From positions 3,038,001 to 3,102,000 of the forward strand of contig NZ_CP138918.1 in NCBI RefSeq assembly GCF_047123305.1: a DNA stretch of 64,000 nt, given 5' to 3'. Position 1 is the stretch's first letter. Each line of letters opens with the position of its first letter. The notes beneath the pieces were generated by a model. It did not search any database. It was not told where the DNA came from and saw only the letters and a list, made by a program, of their open reading frames with translations. Below are positions 43,091 to 51,418 of this stretch, one piece after another. This DNA comes from Thalassobius sp047123305. Its GTDB lineage: Bacteria > Pseudomonadota > Alphaproteobacteria > Rhodobacterales > Rhodobacteraceae. A program made the position numbers and the translations under genes.

Positions 43091-45102
43091 ATCGCCGCAT
43101 GGGTGTTGCGCGCGCTGACCGCGTCGCCAATGCGAAACAGCTGGAATTGGCCGTCCGAGTTGCGGTTCAGCCCTTGCGGTCGCCCGTCAATCAGCGCGTC
43201 ATAATCCACCGCCCCCAGGTTTGAAGACAGCGGTTTCAGGTCAAAATACAGATCATCCATTGGCAGGGTGCCATAGTTCACCACCACCTGATCGTGCAGC
43301 TGTTCGGACAGGTGATCGGAATAATCGGTGCCAATCAGCGCTTTCACCATATTGCCCGCGCGTTCGACTCCTTTCAGACGCCGGGTGACGGTGAAGGTGA
43401 CATCCTTGTCCTGTAGGGCGCGCATATAAGGCACCAGATTCATCCCCATGATATCAGGCGCAAAGGTCCGGTCGGGGGTCATGACCTCAACCTTTGCGCC
43501 GGATTTGGCGGCGATCTCGGCCGCCATCAGACCGGGATGGTCGCCGCTTTCGTCATAGATCAGCACGTTCTGGCCGGGCTTCACGTCGCCTGCAATCAGA
43601 TCCCAGGAGGTGACAACCAGATCCTGCTCCTTGCCGCTTTCGAACAGTTCAACGTTTGGCAGGCCACCGGTGGCAATGATCACCACGTCAGGCTCCAGCG
43701 CGGTGACATCACCGGCCTCCGCCCAGGTGTTGAAATGAAACGCCACATCGCGCGCCGCACATTGCGCCATGCGCCAGTCGATGATGCTTATCATCTCACG
43801 TCGCCGCTCGGATTGTGCTGTCAGCCGCACCTGCCCGCCGGGGTCGGGCTGGGCTTCCAGCACGGTGACATGATGGCCACGTTCCGCCGCAACCCGCGCG
43901 GCCTCCAGTCCTGCGGGACCGGCGCCGACAATCACCACATTCTTAGCGACTTCCGCAGGGGGGACATCGTGTGGCATCTCCAGCTCGCGGCCCGTGGCGG
44001 GGTTGTGGATGCACAGCGCCTCACCGGCCTGATAAATGCGGTCAAGACAATATGTTGCGCCCACGCAGGGGCGAATATCATCCTCGCGCCCTTCGACAAT
44101 TTTGCGCACGATATGCGGATCGGCCATATGCGCCCGCGTCATCCCCACCATATCCAACAGGCCCGCAGAGATCGCATGCCGCGCGGTGGCCACATCGGGG
44201 ATCTTGGCGGCATGGAAGGTCGGCATGCCGGTGGCTTTCTTCACCTCGCCTGCAAAATCCAAGTGTGGCGCGTTCTTCATGCCCTGCACCGGGATCACAT
44301 CAGTCATCGCAGGATCTGTGTGGATGCGTCCGCGTATGACATTCAGAAAATCGACCTGTCCTGTGTCGCGCAACCGTTTGGAAATCTCGATCCCCTCGGC
44401 GGCTGTGATACCGCCCGCCTCAGCCTCATCCGCCGTGTAGCGCGCCCCGATGATGAAATCATCGCCGACGCGCTGGCGCATCGCGTCAATCACCGCCAGG
44501 GGCAGGGCCATGCGGCTCTCGAGGCTCTGGCCGCCGTAGGGCCCGTCCAGATCATTGGTCAGCGGGGACCAGAACTGATCCAGCAGATGGCCGTAGATCT
44601 GCACCTCAATCCCGTCCATGCCACCGGCCTGCATCCGTTCCGCTGCATCGGCGAAGTCGCTGATAATGCGCTCAATATCCCAGTCCTCCGCCAGTTTCGG
44701 GAAGGCCCGATGCGCCGGTTCGCGGTGTTTTGAGGAGGAAACCGAGGGCAGCCAGTTGCCCTTGTTCCACCCAGTGCGCCGCCCCAGATGGGTCAGCTGG
44801 ATCATCACCGCCGTGCCATGTTCATGGCAGGCATCGGTCAGCCGCTGGATATGCGGCACCACCTCATCCTTATAGGCCAGGATGTTGTTGAAGACCGGCG
44901 GGCTGTCGCGGCTGACCGCGGCGGATCCTGCCGTCATCGCCAGCGCCACACCGGCCTTGGCACGTTCCGCGTGATAGGCCGCGTAGCGGTCTTTGGGCAT
45001 GCCATCCTCGGGGTAGGCGGGTTCATGGGCCGTCGTCATGATCCGGTTGCGGAGGCTCAGGTGCTTAAGCTTATAGGGTTGCAGCAACGGGTCTTTGGAC
45101 AT
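43057..45102 (-). CDS. FMN/4Fe-4S NADH:flavin oxidoreductase, N-methylproline demethylase-like (681 aa)
   Basis: Two-part enzyme of the 2,4-dienoyl-CoA reductase / trimethylamine dehydrogenase family. An N-terminal FMN TIM barrel (YKLKHLSLRNRIMTTAHEPAYPEDG; VMIQLTHLGRR; GMDGIEVQIYGHLLDQFWSPLTNDLDGPYGGQSLESR) is joined to a NAD/FAD Rossmann half (KNVVIVGAGPAGLEAARVAAERGHHVTVLEA). The cluster segment reads CVGATYC followed by ALCIHNP, so one usual Cys is Ala, as I recall in the stachydrine/N-methylproline demethylase branch. It lies 60 bases downstream of an MttB-like gene with a divergent TetR. Probably oxidative demethylation of a methylated amine or betaine; substrate not proven. Confidence 0.87.
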   Translation of the reverse strand: MSKDPLLQPYKLKHLSLRNRIMTTAHEPAYPEDGMPKDRYAAYHAERAKAGVALAMTAGSAAVSRDSPPVFNNILAYKDEVVPHIQRLTDACHEHGTAVMIQLTHLGRRTGWNKGNWLPSVSSSKHREPAHRAFPKLAEDWDIERIISDFADAAERMQAGGMDGIEVQIYGHLLDQFWSPLTNDLDGPYGGQSLESRMALPLAVIDAMRQRVGDDFIIGARYTADEAEAGGITAAEGIEISKRLRDTGQVDFLNVIRGRIHTDPAMTDVIPVQGMKNAPHLDFAGEVKKATGMPTFHAAKIPDVATARHAISAGLLDMVGMTRAHMADPHIVRKIVEGREDDIRPCVGATYCLDRIYQAGEALCIHNPATGRELEMPHDVPPAEVAKNVVIVGAGPAGLEAARVAAERGHHVTVLEAQPDPGGQVRLTAQSERRREMISIIDWRMAQCAARDVAFHFNTWAEAGDVTALEPDVVIIATGGLPNVELFESGKEQDLVVTSWDLIAGDVKPGQNVLIYDESGDHPGLMAAEIAAKSGAKVEVMTPDRTFAPDIMGMNLVPYMRALQDKDVTFTVTRRLKGVERAGNMVKALIGTDYSDHLSEQLHDQVVVNYGTLPMDDLYFDLKPLSSNLGAVDYDALIDGRPQGLNRNSDGQFQLFRIGDAVSARNTHAAIYDALRLMKDV

Positions 45103-45162
45103 GGTCTTCTCTCGGCTGGCTTTATGGGCGTGCGGGTTTGGGGCGGCGTCAGGTTTCTTGCG

Positions 45163-46740
45163 TCAGTACCAGGCATCCGGCATAGACGCCTTCTTGCGGT
45201 CGATGAAATCCAGCAGCGCCTGATCCTTGGCGATGTCCAGATAAGGCGCTTCAAAGTCGTTCAGCACCTGTTTCCACTGTGCATTGGCCCGCGCCGCCGC
45301 GTCTACACTGCCTTGTTCATCCCAGGTTTCAAACGGCTGATCATCGTTAAAGCCGCTGTCCCAATAGGCAGTCTGATAGTGGCGCAGCGTGTGATCCGTG
45401 CCAAACAGATGCTCGCCGGGGCCGAACTGTGCAAGGGCTTCAAACCCAAGGGTTTCTTCGGTCACCGCCAGCCCCTTCATATAGGCATGCAAGGCGCCAC
45501 ACATGTCCACATCCATCATGAATTTCTCGTATGACATCGACAAAAGCCCGTCGAGGAACCCGGCCGAATGCAGGACGTAATTTGCCCCCCCCTGCACGGC
45601 GGACATCATCGACATCATCGCCTGCTGCATGGCCTGACCGTCCGGCCGTTTCGAGGTCGAAAAGTTACCGGCACAGCGCAGCGGGGTCTTCCAGCGGCGC
45701 GACAGCTGCCCCATCACCAGCGACCCCAGCGCAGGTTCTGGCGTGCCAAAGGTGGGCGAGCCTGAGCGCAGTGACATTGACGACAGGAAGCCCGCCATCA
45801 CCACCGGTGCACCGGGGCGGGTCAGCTGGGCAAGCGCGCAGCTGGACAGGGTTTCGGCCAGACATTGAGCAATGGAACCGGCCATGGTCAGCGGCGACAC
45901 CGCACCGCCCAAGAGGAAGGGCAGGTGGATTGACCCCTGGTTTGCTGCCGCATAGGTGCGGATCCCCGCCGCCGTGACCCCGTCCAGCACAAGCGGTGAT
46001 GTGGTGTTGAAATTGCCCATGATGACGCAGTTCTGATCGACAAAGTCAGCGCCAAACAGAATGCGGCACATCTCTATCGAATCCGCGGCCCGTTCCGGCG
46101 CTGTGATTGAGCCGAGGAACGCACGGTCAGAGTAACGGATATGCGCATGCACCATATCCAGATGGCGTTTGTTCACCGGCACATCCGTTGGCTCGCAGAT
46201 GGTGCCGCCGGAATGGTGCAGCCAGGGCGAGGACTGCGCCAGTTTCACGAAGTTGCGGAAATCCTTGATGGTGCCGTAGCGCCGGCCTTCATCCAGATCC
46301 ATCACAAAGGGGCTGCCATAGGCCGGGGCCAGCACCATCGCGTCACCGCCGATCTGCACATTGTTTGCAGGATTGCGGGCGTGCTGGATGAATGTCTCGG
46401 GTGCGGTTTGCAGAATTTCACGGATCTGGCCGGGGTGAAACTTCACCCGCCAGATACCTTCACTTTGCTCATGCACGTCAGCGCGGGCCTCTTTGAACAG
46501 GCGCATCGCTTCATGATCATCGCGCAGCTCAATCCCAATCTCGCACAGCAGGCGTTCGGCGGTGGCCTCAATCCTCTCAAGGCTACCTTCATTCAGCAGA
46601 TCAAAGGTCGGAATGCCGCGGGTGATGTAGGGCACCCGCAGATGCAGGTTCTCACCGGTCTTTGCGCTGCGTGCACCACGGTCTGCACGGCCCGCACTAC
46701 GGCGTGCGCTTCTTCTGCGGGGTTTCACATCTTGGGTCAT
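45163..46740 (-). CDS. Trimethylamine methyltransferase (MttB)-family protein, non-pyrrolysine (525 aa)
   Basis: Member of the MttB/MtgB superfamily, which moves a methyl group from a methylated amine or betaine to a carrier. A basic N-terminus precedes the family body (GTICEPTDVPVNKRHLDMVHAHIRYSDRAFLGSITAPERA; PVVMAGFLSSMSLRSGSPTFGTPEPAL; VQGGANYVLHSAGFLDGLLSMSYEKFMMDVDMCG). There is no in-frame TAG, so it is of the non-pyrrolysine type, like glycine- or proline-betaine enzymes. GAGG precedes the ATG at 46740. No corrinoid protein gene is adjacent. It is the first gene of an operon with the flavin oxidoreductase and is divergent from a TetR regulator. Confidence 0.88.
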   Translation of the reverse strand: MTQDVKPRRRSARRSAGRADRGARSAKTGENLHLRVPYITRGIPTFDLLNEGSLERIEATAERLLCEIGIELRDDHEAMRLFKEARADVHEQSEGIWRVKFHPGQIREILQTAPETFIQHARNPANNVQIGGDAMVLAPAYGSPFVMDLDEGRRYGTIKDFRNFVKLAQSSPWLHHSGGTICEPTDVPVNKRHLDMVHAHIRYSDRAFLGSITAPERAADSIEMCRILFGADFVDQNCVIMGNFNTTSPLVLDGVTAAGIRTYAAANQGSIHLPFLLGGAVSPLTMAGSIAQCLAETLSSCALAQLTRPGAPVVMAGFLSSMSLRSGSPTFGTPEPALGSLVMGQLSRRWKTPLRCAGNFSTSKRPDGQAMQQAMMSMMSAVQGGANYVLHSAGFLDGLLSMSYEKFMMDVDMCGALHAYMKGLAVTEETLGFEALAQFGPGEHLFGTDHTLRHYQTAYWDSGFNDDQPFETWDEQGSVDAAARANAQWKQVLNDFEAPYLDIAKDQALLDFIDRKKASMPDAWY

Positions 46741-46810
46741 CACGCTTGCCTCCTCGCTTGCTGCTGACGGGGTCGTTGGGGCGGGGAATCTCTCCTGCGA
46801 AATTCGCCGA

Positions 46811-46848
46811 CTGACATATGCGTCCACAAAATTGACACATGTGTCAAT
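46811..46848. promoter_or_regulatory. Candidate TetR operator pair between mttB-like and tetR genes
   Basis: ATTGACACATGTGTCAAT is a perfect 18-bp palindrome (46831-46848). A degenerate copy, TGACATATGCGTCC (46812-46825), lies one period (about 21 bases, two helical turns) before it. The sites sit between the divergent MttB-like start (46740) and the TetR start (46888). Confidence 0.75.
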
Positions 46849-46887
46849 AAGCTTGTGAATCCGCGCTTTGCCTGATAGCCATGGCCC

Positions 46888-47508
46888 ATGGGACAGAGCG
46901 ATACATCCACTGGAACAGAAACCGCCTGGCTGGAGGCGGCCTATACCATGTTGACGGAAACCGGCGTGGACACGGTGAAAATCATGCCGCTGGCAAAACG
47001 GCTGGGGGTGTCGCGTACCTCTTTCTACTGGCATTTCACCGACCGTGAGGCGCTGCTGGACGCGATGATCCGACGCTGGGAAGAAAAGAATACCGGCAAT
47101 CTGGTGGCCCGCACCGAAGCCTATGCCGAAAGCATCGCCGAGGCGCTGTTCAACCTGTTTGACTGCTGGCTGGATGCGGATCTGTTTGATTCCCGGCTGG
47201 AACTGGCCATCCGCAACTGGGCCCACAACGATCCCGCGCTACAGGCCCGTCTGGATCAGGAAGACGCCAAACGCAAAGAGGCGATGGCGGCGATGTTCCT
47301 GCGCTTTGGGTTTGCACGCGAACAGGCCGAAGTGCGTGCGCTGACAATGCTTTATACCCAGGTCGGCTATATCTCGATGGAGATCGAAGAGGATCCCGTA
47401 CAGCGGATGGAACGGATGCCGGATTACATTGAGGTCTACACCGGCCAGCGCCCCACGGCTCGCGAAATTGACCGTTTCCGCGCCCGTCACGGCGGGGACA
47501 TCACCTGA
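46888..47508 (+). CDS. TetR-family transcriptional regulator (206 aa)
   Basis: N-terminal helix-turn-helix (AAYTMLTETGVDTVKIMPLAKRLGVSRTSFYWHFTDREALLDAMIRRW) followed by a helical ligand-binding domain containing FDCWLDADLFDSRLELAIRNWAHNDPALQARLDQEDAKRKEAM. It is divergent from the MttB-like/oxidoreductase operon, and a perfect palindrome lies between the starts. It probably represses that operon until the methylated amine or a breakdown product is present. Length is typical. No clear ribosome-binding site was seen, so the start could be a few codons off. Confidence 0.92.
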   Translation: MGQSDTSTGTETAWLEAAYTMLTETGVDTVKIMPLAKRLGVSRTSFYWHFTDREALLDAMIRRWEEKNTGNLVARTEAYAESIAEALFNLFDCWLDADLFDSRLELAIRNWAHNDPALQARLDQEDAKRKEAMAAMFLRFGFAREQAEVRALTMLYTQVGYISMEIEEDPVQRMERMPDYIEVYTGQRPTAREIDRFRARHGGDIT

Positions 47509-47566
47509 CCCCGGGGTGTCGGCAAAGCGGGCCCGCCGCGTTGCCAGCTTAATGTGCGCTAAAGGA

Positions 47567-47962
47567 TCAGGCGACCTGTTGCGGGGCAGGGCTGCGCAAC
47601 AGGATCCACGTTGCCAGCAGCAACAGGCCCAGCGTTGCCTCAATCGCGATGGCGGGATAGATTTCGCCGCCCACAAAGCCGCGCAGATGCTCAAAGCTGC
47701 CGAGAACCGCCAGCGCCAGCCAAGGCACGCTCAGCGCAAAGGCCGCCAGACCACGGTTCTGTTGTAGAAACATTGCCGCAATCGACAGCACTGCCAGCCC
47801 CAGAAACATTACCCCAGCCCGCCGCGCCACAAAGCCCACGGTGCTGTCCGTCGGCAGGCCAAACCCGCCAATCATCCCCTGGGGATCACTCAACAGCGTA
47901 TAGGTCAGAAACAGCTGCATCACGGCCGAAAGACCGCAGGCAGTGAGATAGAGAATATTCAT
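47567..47962 (-). CDS. Small four-helix membrane protein (131 aa)
   Basis: Four hydrophobic segments (about residues 3-24, 46-66, 72-90, 100-123) with short loops. The sequence GFGLPTDSTVGFVARRAGVMFLG resembles loops of DUF4345-type proteins, but I cannot assign a family with certainty. It starts five bases after the stop of the second TetR gene, so the regulator and this protein form an operon, and TetR may control it. Function unknown. Confidence 0.78.
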   Translation of the reverse strand: MNILYLTACGLSAVMQLFLTYTLLSDPQGMIGGFGLPTDSTVGFVARRAGVMFLGLAVLSIAAMFLQQNRGLAAFALSVPWLALAVLGSFEHLRGFVGGEIYPAIAIEATLGLLLLATWILLRSPAPQQVA

Positions 47963-47967
47963 AACAA

Positions 47968-48531
47968 TCAGTCCCTTTTCAGGTTTGGAGAAATCAAATG
48001 CAGGGCTTTTAGGAACATGTCCTGGCGGGCTTCGGGGGCGGCGTCGGGCATCAGGTGCTGAAAGCCCAGAAATGCGGCATATTCGATGGCGGCCAGATCC
48101 TGCGCGGCCTCTAAGGGCAGGGCGTCGGCCTCTGCGATCAACTGCGCCACATAGTCAATCCGGCGGGAATCAACCCGTTCAATCAGGGTGCGGGCGGCTG
48201 GCTCGGTGTGGGCCCAGACTCGGATCGCCCGTTCCACCCCATCGTCCAAACGCGCCGCCACCTCAGGCACCGCCAAGCGGCGCGCAGCCGCATCAGCCTC
48301 TTTGTCCGCATAGTCTTCGACCGCTTGTGTGTGCTGCTCTTCCCAATAGGCGAGCAGTGCCTCCTTATAGGGATCCACCGCGCCGAAATGAAAATAGAAC
48401 GATCCTTTGGAGCGGTTCAGCACAGCGCAGAGCCGGTCAATGGTCAGGGCGGCGGGGCCTTCGGACTTCAAAAGGTCCAGACCGGTTGCCAGCCAAGTTT
48501 CCCTGAAAATTCGGGTGGGTTTCGCAGGCAT
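47968..48531 (-). CDS. TetR-family transcriptional regulator (187 aa)
   Basis: N-terminal DNA-binding domain WLATGLDLLKSEGPAALTIDRLCAVLNRSKGSFYFHFGAVDPYKEALLAYW, then an all-helical sensor domain. GGAGAG precedes the ATG at 48531. It is the first gene of a two-gene unit with the small membrane protein. A perfect 11-bp inverted repeat (48560-48584) overlaps its promoter, which points to autoregulation. The inducer is unknown. Confidence 0.92.
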   Translation of the reverse strand: MPAKPTRIFRETWLATGLDLLKSEGPAALTIDRLCAVLNRSKGSFYFHFGAVDPYKEALLAYWEEQHTQAVEDYADKEADAAARRLAVPEVAARLDDGVERAIRVWAHTEPAARTLIERVDSRRIDYVAQLIAEADALPLEAAQDLAAIEYAAFLGFQHLMPDAAPEARQDMFLKALHLISPNLKRD

Positions 48532-48559
48532 TGTGGTCTCTCCGCAGGTCTGAGGAATC

Positions 48560-48584
48560 ACTATACTATAAGGTATAGTATAGT
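48560..48584. promoter_or_regulatory. Operator candidate of the second TetR (11-bp perfect inverted repeat)
   Basis: ACTATACTATA-AGG-TATAGTATAGT; each arm also looks like a -10 element (TATACT/TATAGT), so a bound repressor would cover the promoter. It ends 29 bases upstream of the TetR start. Confidence 0.75.
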
Positions 48585-48822
48585 TCGCCGAACCAAAAGC
48601 CAGCGGCCGTAACAGTCGCCCCTTGGCAGGGCAGGCCGGGTGTCCGCTGCCCGCCCGTTGCCTGCCGCATCCCTGCAGAAACTCGCTGAGCCTGCGCAAG
48701 CCTTGCATTTCCAAGCGACACAGGGGCATTTCAGACTTGAATCCGCGCCCCCAGAGCCTTAGTAAGACGAAAATTTCATCAGGCGACCGTTCGGGTGGCC
48801 TGTCACCCTTGTGAGGAAACAA

Positions 48823-50157
48823 ATGCAAGTTACCGAAACCCTGAACGAAGGCCTGAAGCGCGGTTACGAAATCGTTGTTCCGGCTGCTGAGCTGGACGCT
48901 AAGGTCAACGAGAAGCTGGTCGAAGCCCAGCCCGAAGTCGAAATGAAAGGCTTCCGCAAGGGCAAGGTGCCCATGGCGCTGCTGAAAAAGCAGTTCGGCC
49001 AGCGTCTGCTGGGTGAAGCCATGCAGGAAACCATCGACGGCGCGATGAACAAGCATTTTGAGGACAGCGGTGAGCGTCCTGCAATGCAGCCGGCTGTTGA
49101 AATGGTTGACGGCGAAAACTGGAAAGAGGGCGACGACGTCAAAGTCACCATGTCCTACGAAGCCCTGCCGGAAATCCCCGAAGTCGACTTCTCGGGCATC
49201 GCGCTGGAGCGTCTGGTTGTAAAGGCCGAAGCCGAAGCTGTTGACGAAGCGCTGGCGTCGCTGGCGGAAACCGCACAGGACTTTGAAGCCCGCGGTGAAG
49301 GTGAAGCCGCCGAAGACGGCGACCAGGTTGTGTTTGACTTCCTCGGCAAAGTAGACGGCGAAGCCTTTGACGGCGGTGCCGCCGAAGACTACCCGCTGGT
49401 GCTGGGCTCGGGCTCCTTCATCCCCGGCTTCGAAGAGCAGCTGGTAGGCTCCAAAGCCGGTGAAGAAAAAGACGTAAACGTCACCTTCCCCGAAGAGTAT
49501 GGCGCTGAGAACCTGGCCGGCAAAGCCGCCGTGTTCGAATGCAAAATCAAAGAAGTCAAAGCCCCGAAAGCGGCCGAGATCAACGACGAGCTGGCCAAGA
49601 AATTCGGCGCCGAAGACCTGGACGGTCTGAAGGCTCAGGTTTCCGAGCGTCTGGAAGCAGAATACGCCGGTGCTTCGCGCGCCGTTCTGAAGCGTGGTCT
49701 GCTGGACCAGCTGGACGGTCTGGTCTCCTTCGACCTGCCGCCGTCGCTGGTAACCGCTGAGGCTGACCAGATTGCCCACCAGCTGTGGCACGAGGAAAAC
49801 CCCGAAGTTGAAGGCCACGATCACGACAAGATCGAGCCGACCGATGAGCACAACAAACTGGCCGAACGCCGCGTGCGTCTGGGCTTGCTGCTGGCAGAGC
49901 TGGGTCAGAAAGCCGAAGTGGAAGTCTCCGACGCTGAGATGACCCAGGCGATCATGAACCAGGCCCGTCAGTACCCGGGTCAGGAACGTCAGTTCTTTGA
50001 GTTTGTTCAGCAGAACCAGCAGATGCAGCAGCAGCTGCGTGCCCCGCTCTTCGAAGACAAGGTTGTTGACCACATTGTGGAAGGCGCCAAAGTGTCGGAG
50101 AAAGAGGTGTCCAAAGAGGACCTGCAGAGCGCTGTTGAGGCTCTGGACGACGAATAA
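48823..50157 (+). CDS. tig: Trigger factor (ribosome-associated chaperone and peptidyl-prolyl isomerase)
   Basis: Meets nascent chains at the ribosome exit. The three domains follow in order: ribosome-binding tail with the signature GFRKGKVPMALLKKQFGQRLL (about residues 44-64), the FKBP-like isomerase (DGDQVVFDFLGKVDGEAFDGGAAEDYPLVLGSGSFIPGFEEQLVGSKAGEEKDVNVTFPEEY) and the helical chaperone arms. At 444 aa it is normal length, with a Gln-rich tail (QQNQQMQQQLRAP). The ATG at 48823 has GAGG upstream. It ends at a clear terminator. Its partners clpP and clpX are not downstream here. Confidence 0.97.
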   Translation: MQVTETLNEGLKRGYEIVVPAAELDAKVNEKLVEAQPEVEMKGFRKGKVPMALLKKQFGQRLLGEAMQETIDGAMNKHFEDSGERPAMQPAVEMVDGENWKEGDDVKVTMSYEALPEIPEVDFSGIALERLVVKAEAEAVDEALASLAETAQDFEARGEGEAAEDGDQVVFDFLGKVDGEAFDGGAAEDYPLVLGSGSFIPGFEEQLVGSKAGEEKDVNVTFPEEYGAENLAGKAAVFECKIKEVKAPKAAEINDELAKKFGAEDLDGLKAQVSERLEAEYAGASRAVLKRGLLDQLDGLVSFDLPPSLVTAEADQIAHQLWHEENPEVEGHDHDKIEPTDEHNKLAERRVRLGLLLAELGQKAEVEVSDAEMTQAIMNQARQYPGQERQFFEFVQQNQQMQQQLRAPLFEDKVVDHIVEGAKVSEKEVSKEDLQSAVEALDDE

Positions 50158-50194
50158 GTCGGCGGCGCTTCGGCGCTGGATCCCTAGAATACAG

Positions 50195-50223
50195 GAAAGG
50201 CCACCCAATGCGGGTGGCCTTTC
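50195..50223 (+). terminator. Intrinsic terminator of tig
   Basis: GAAAGGCCACCC-AATGC-GGGTGGCCTTTC, a 12-bp perfect stem ending in a T-run, 38 bases after the stop. Confidence 0.9.
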
Positions 50224-50341
50224 TCGTCTGGGGTGGTGGGCCGGTCGCCTTTCTGCCTCACGCGCTGCTGAGGGCGCTGCGGCAGCTGCCTGAGACCGGC
50301 GGGATCACCTCAGCGGGGGATCTTGCGTTCAGGTCTGGGGT

Positions 50342-50378
50342 GGGGCGGCCCCTAGAAAGAGGGGAATGAGGCCGCCCC
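50342..50378 (-). other. Stable hairpin downstream of luxI
   Basis: GGGGCGGCC (50342-50350) pairs with GGCCGCCCC (50370-50378), with a nested CCCCT/AGGGG inside, 22 bases beyond the luxI stop. Without a T-run it is not a classical terminator; it may stabilise the 3' end of the luxI mRNA. Confidence 0.45.
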
Positions 50379-50399
50379 GGTCTCTCCGCGAGTGGGAGG

Positions 50400-51278
50400 T
50401 CAGGCGTCGCAACGGTTTTTGTTGCGGAAATACTTGGTCATCTCGGCCTTCAGCGCTTCTGCGGCTGCCAGCTCCTCGGCGCTCTCGGCTTCATCAATCT
50501 GCTCATTGAAGTAGCTGTGCAGGTCGATCTGCGTCGGGGCAGGGGTCTGCAGCGCCACAACCTCGGCCCGCATGGTGTCGGTCACACCGGGGTGGTTCGG
50601 TTCCGGCAGTTTCGCCACGGCGGCCGGGCGGCTGGCGAACCGTTCCAGGGCCACTTCGTCGCTTTCCGCAAAGACGTCCCCTTCGATGCCATTAAAGGCG
50701 CGCAGACGGTTGATCCGCTCATCGGTGCAATCCAGCAGACCCGCCATCGCCTTTACCTTGCCCATCTGCACGGTCTTGCCCAGATAGTCGTAGGGTGCGT
50801 TTTGCGACCGGATCATCACCCGGTTCATCACCGGATCAATCACCGCCACCGCGTCCAGAATGCCAGCGTTCTTGCCGTATTCAGTGGCCGCCACAAACAG
50901 CTCCGAGGTGACATAGGAAATCGAGTTGCGCGATTTGCCGGACTTCAGCTTGTCGGTGTCGACACAGAAACGGGTCACTTCCCACAGCTGTGCCGAACGC
51001 ACCGGCGGCTCCCCATCCATGATGTCGATGAACACATCGGCCAGCATATGTGGGCCCGTGGTTTGCAAAATCCGCATGCAGCCCACCAGATCGCCCTCAT
51101 CATCCAGCGCAATCAGATAGGCCGGATGCAGGTTGTCGAACATGTCGATCTCCTTGCCGTCGGTGATATCCACCTCCCAGCCCAGGCGATCGTGGAACAC
51201 GCGTTTGCGCAGTTTGAACATCTCATCCAGAAGTTCATTGTATTTGTGTCTGTTTAAGGCATCGACGACGACAATCAT
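50400..51278 (-). CDS. N-acyl-homoserine lactone synthase, LuxI family (292 aa)
   Basis: Makes AHL signals from SAM and acyl-ACP. All landmark residues fall at their usual positions: R24, F28 and W34 (KLRKRVFHDRLGW), D45 and D48 (KEIDMFDN), R69 (GCMRIL), F83 (DVFIDI), E100 and R103 (LWEVTRFCV). The protein is ~80 residues longer than typical LuxI; the tail after about residue 210 is acidic and rich in Ala/Glu, ending in a short basic stretch (MTKYFRNKNRCDA). It lies downstream of a luxR gene in the same direction. The acyl chain cannot be predicted. The tail's role is unknown. Confidence 0.93.
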   Translation of the reverse strand: MIVVVDALNRHKYNELLDEMFKLRKRVFHDRLGWEVDITDGKEIDMFDNLHPAYLIALDDEGDLVGCMRILQTTGPHMLADVFIDIMDGEPPVRSAQLWEVTRFCVDTDKLKSGKSRNSISYVTSELFVAATEYGKNAGILDAVAVIDPVMNRVMIRSQNAPYDYLGKTVQMGKVKAMAGLLDCTDERINRLRAFNGIEGDVFAESDEVALERFASRPAAVAKLPEPNHPGVTDTMRAEVVALQTPAPTQIDLHSYFNEQIDEAESAEELAAAEALKAEMTKYFRNKNRCDA

Positions 51279-51344
51279 GGTTTTCCCCTACCATCAGCTT
51301 TCGTTTGCAAAATATTGAGCAAAATTAAGCAGATCGGACTATTA

Positions 51345-51392
51345 GGGGTTTCCCGTAGTCGGCCTTGGGGAAATCCCGTAGCGGGGATTTCC
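51345..51392. promoter_or_regulatory. Repeated inverted repeat between luxR and luxI
   Basis: GGAAATCCC-GTAGCG-GGGATTTCC (51369-51392) has perfect 9-bp arms, and a related GGGTTTCCCGTAG lies at 51346-51358. The region lies 67-114 bases upstream of the luxI start and 27 bases past the luxR stop. It could be a LuxR-binding site or a luxR terminator; the arms are not the classic lux box. Confidence 0.5.
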
Positions 51393-51418
51393 GCCGATTG
51401 TGTCTGGCGTGTCTGGCG

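Noticed and set aside
48532..50208. A long minus-strand frame covering tig and joining the second TetR gene
   Set aside because: Its first ~560 codons are antisense to trigger factor; the real TetR starts at 48531 with its own ribosome-binding site.
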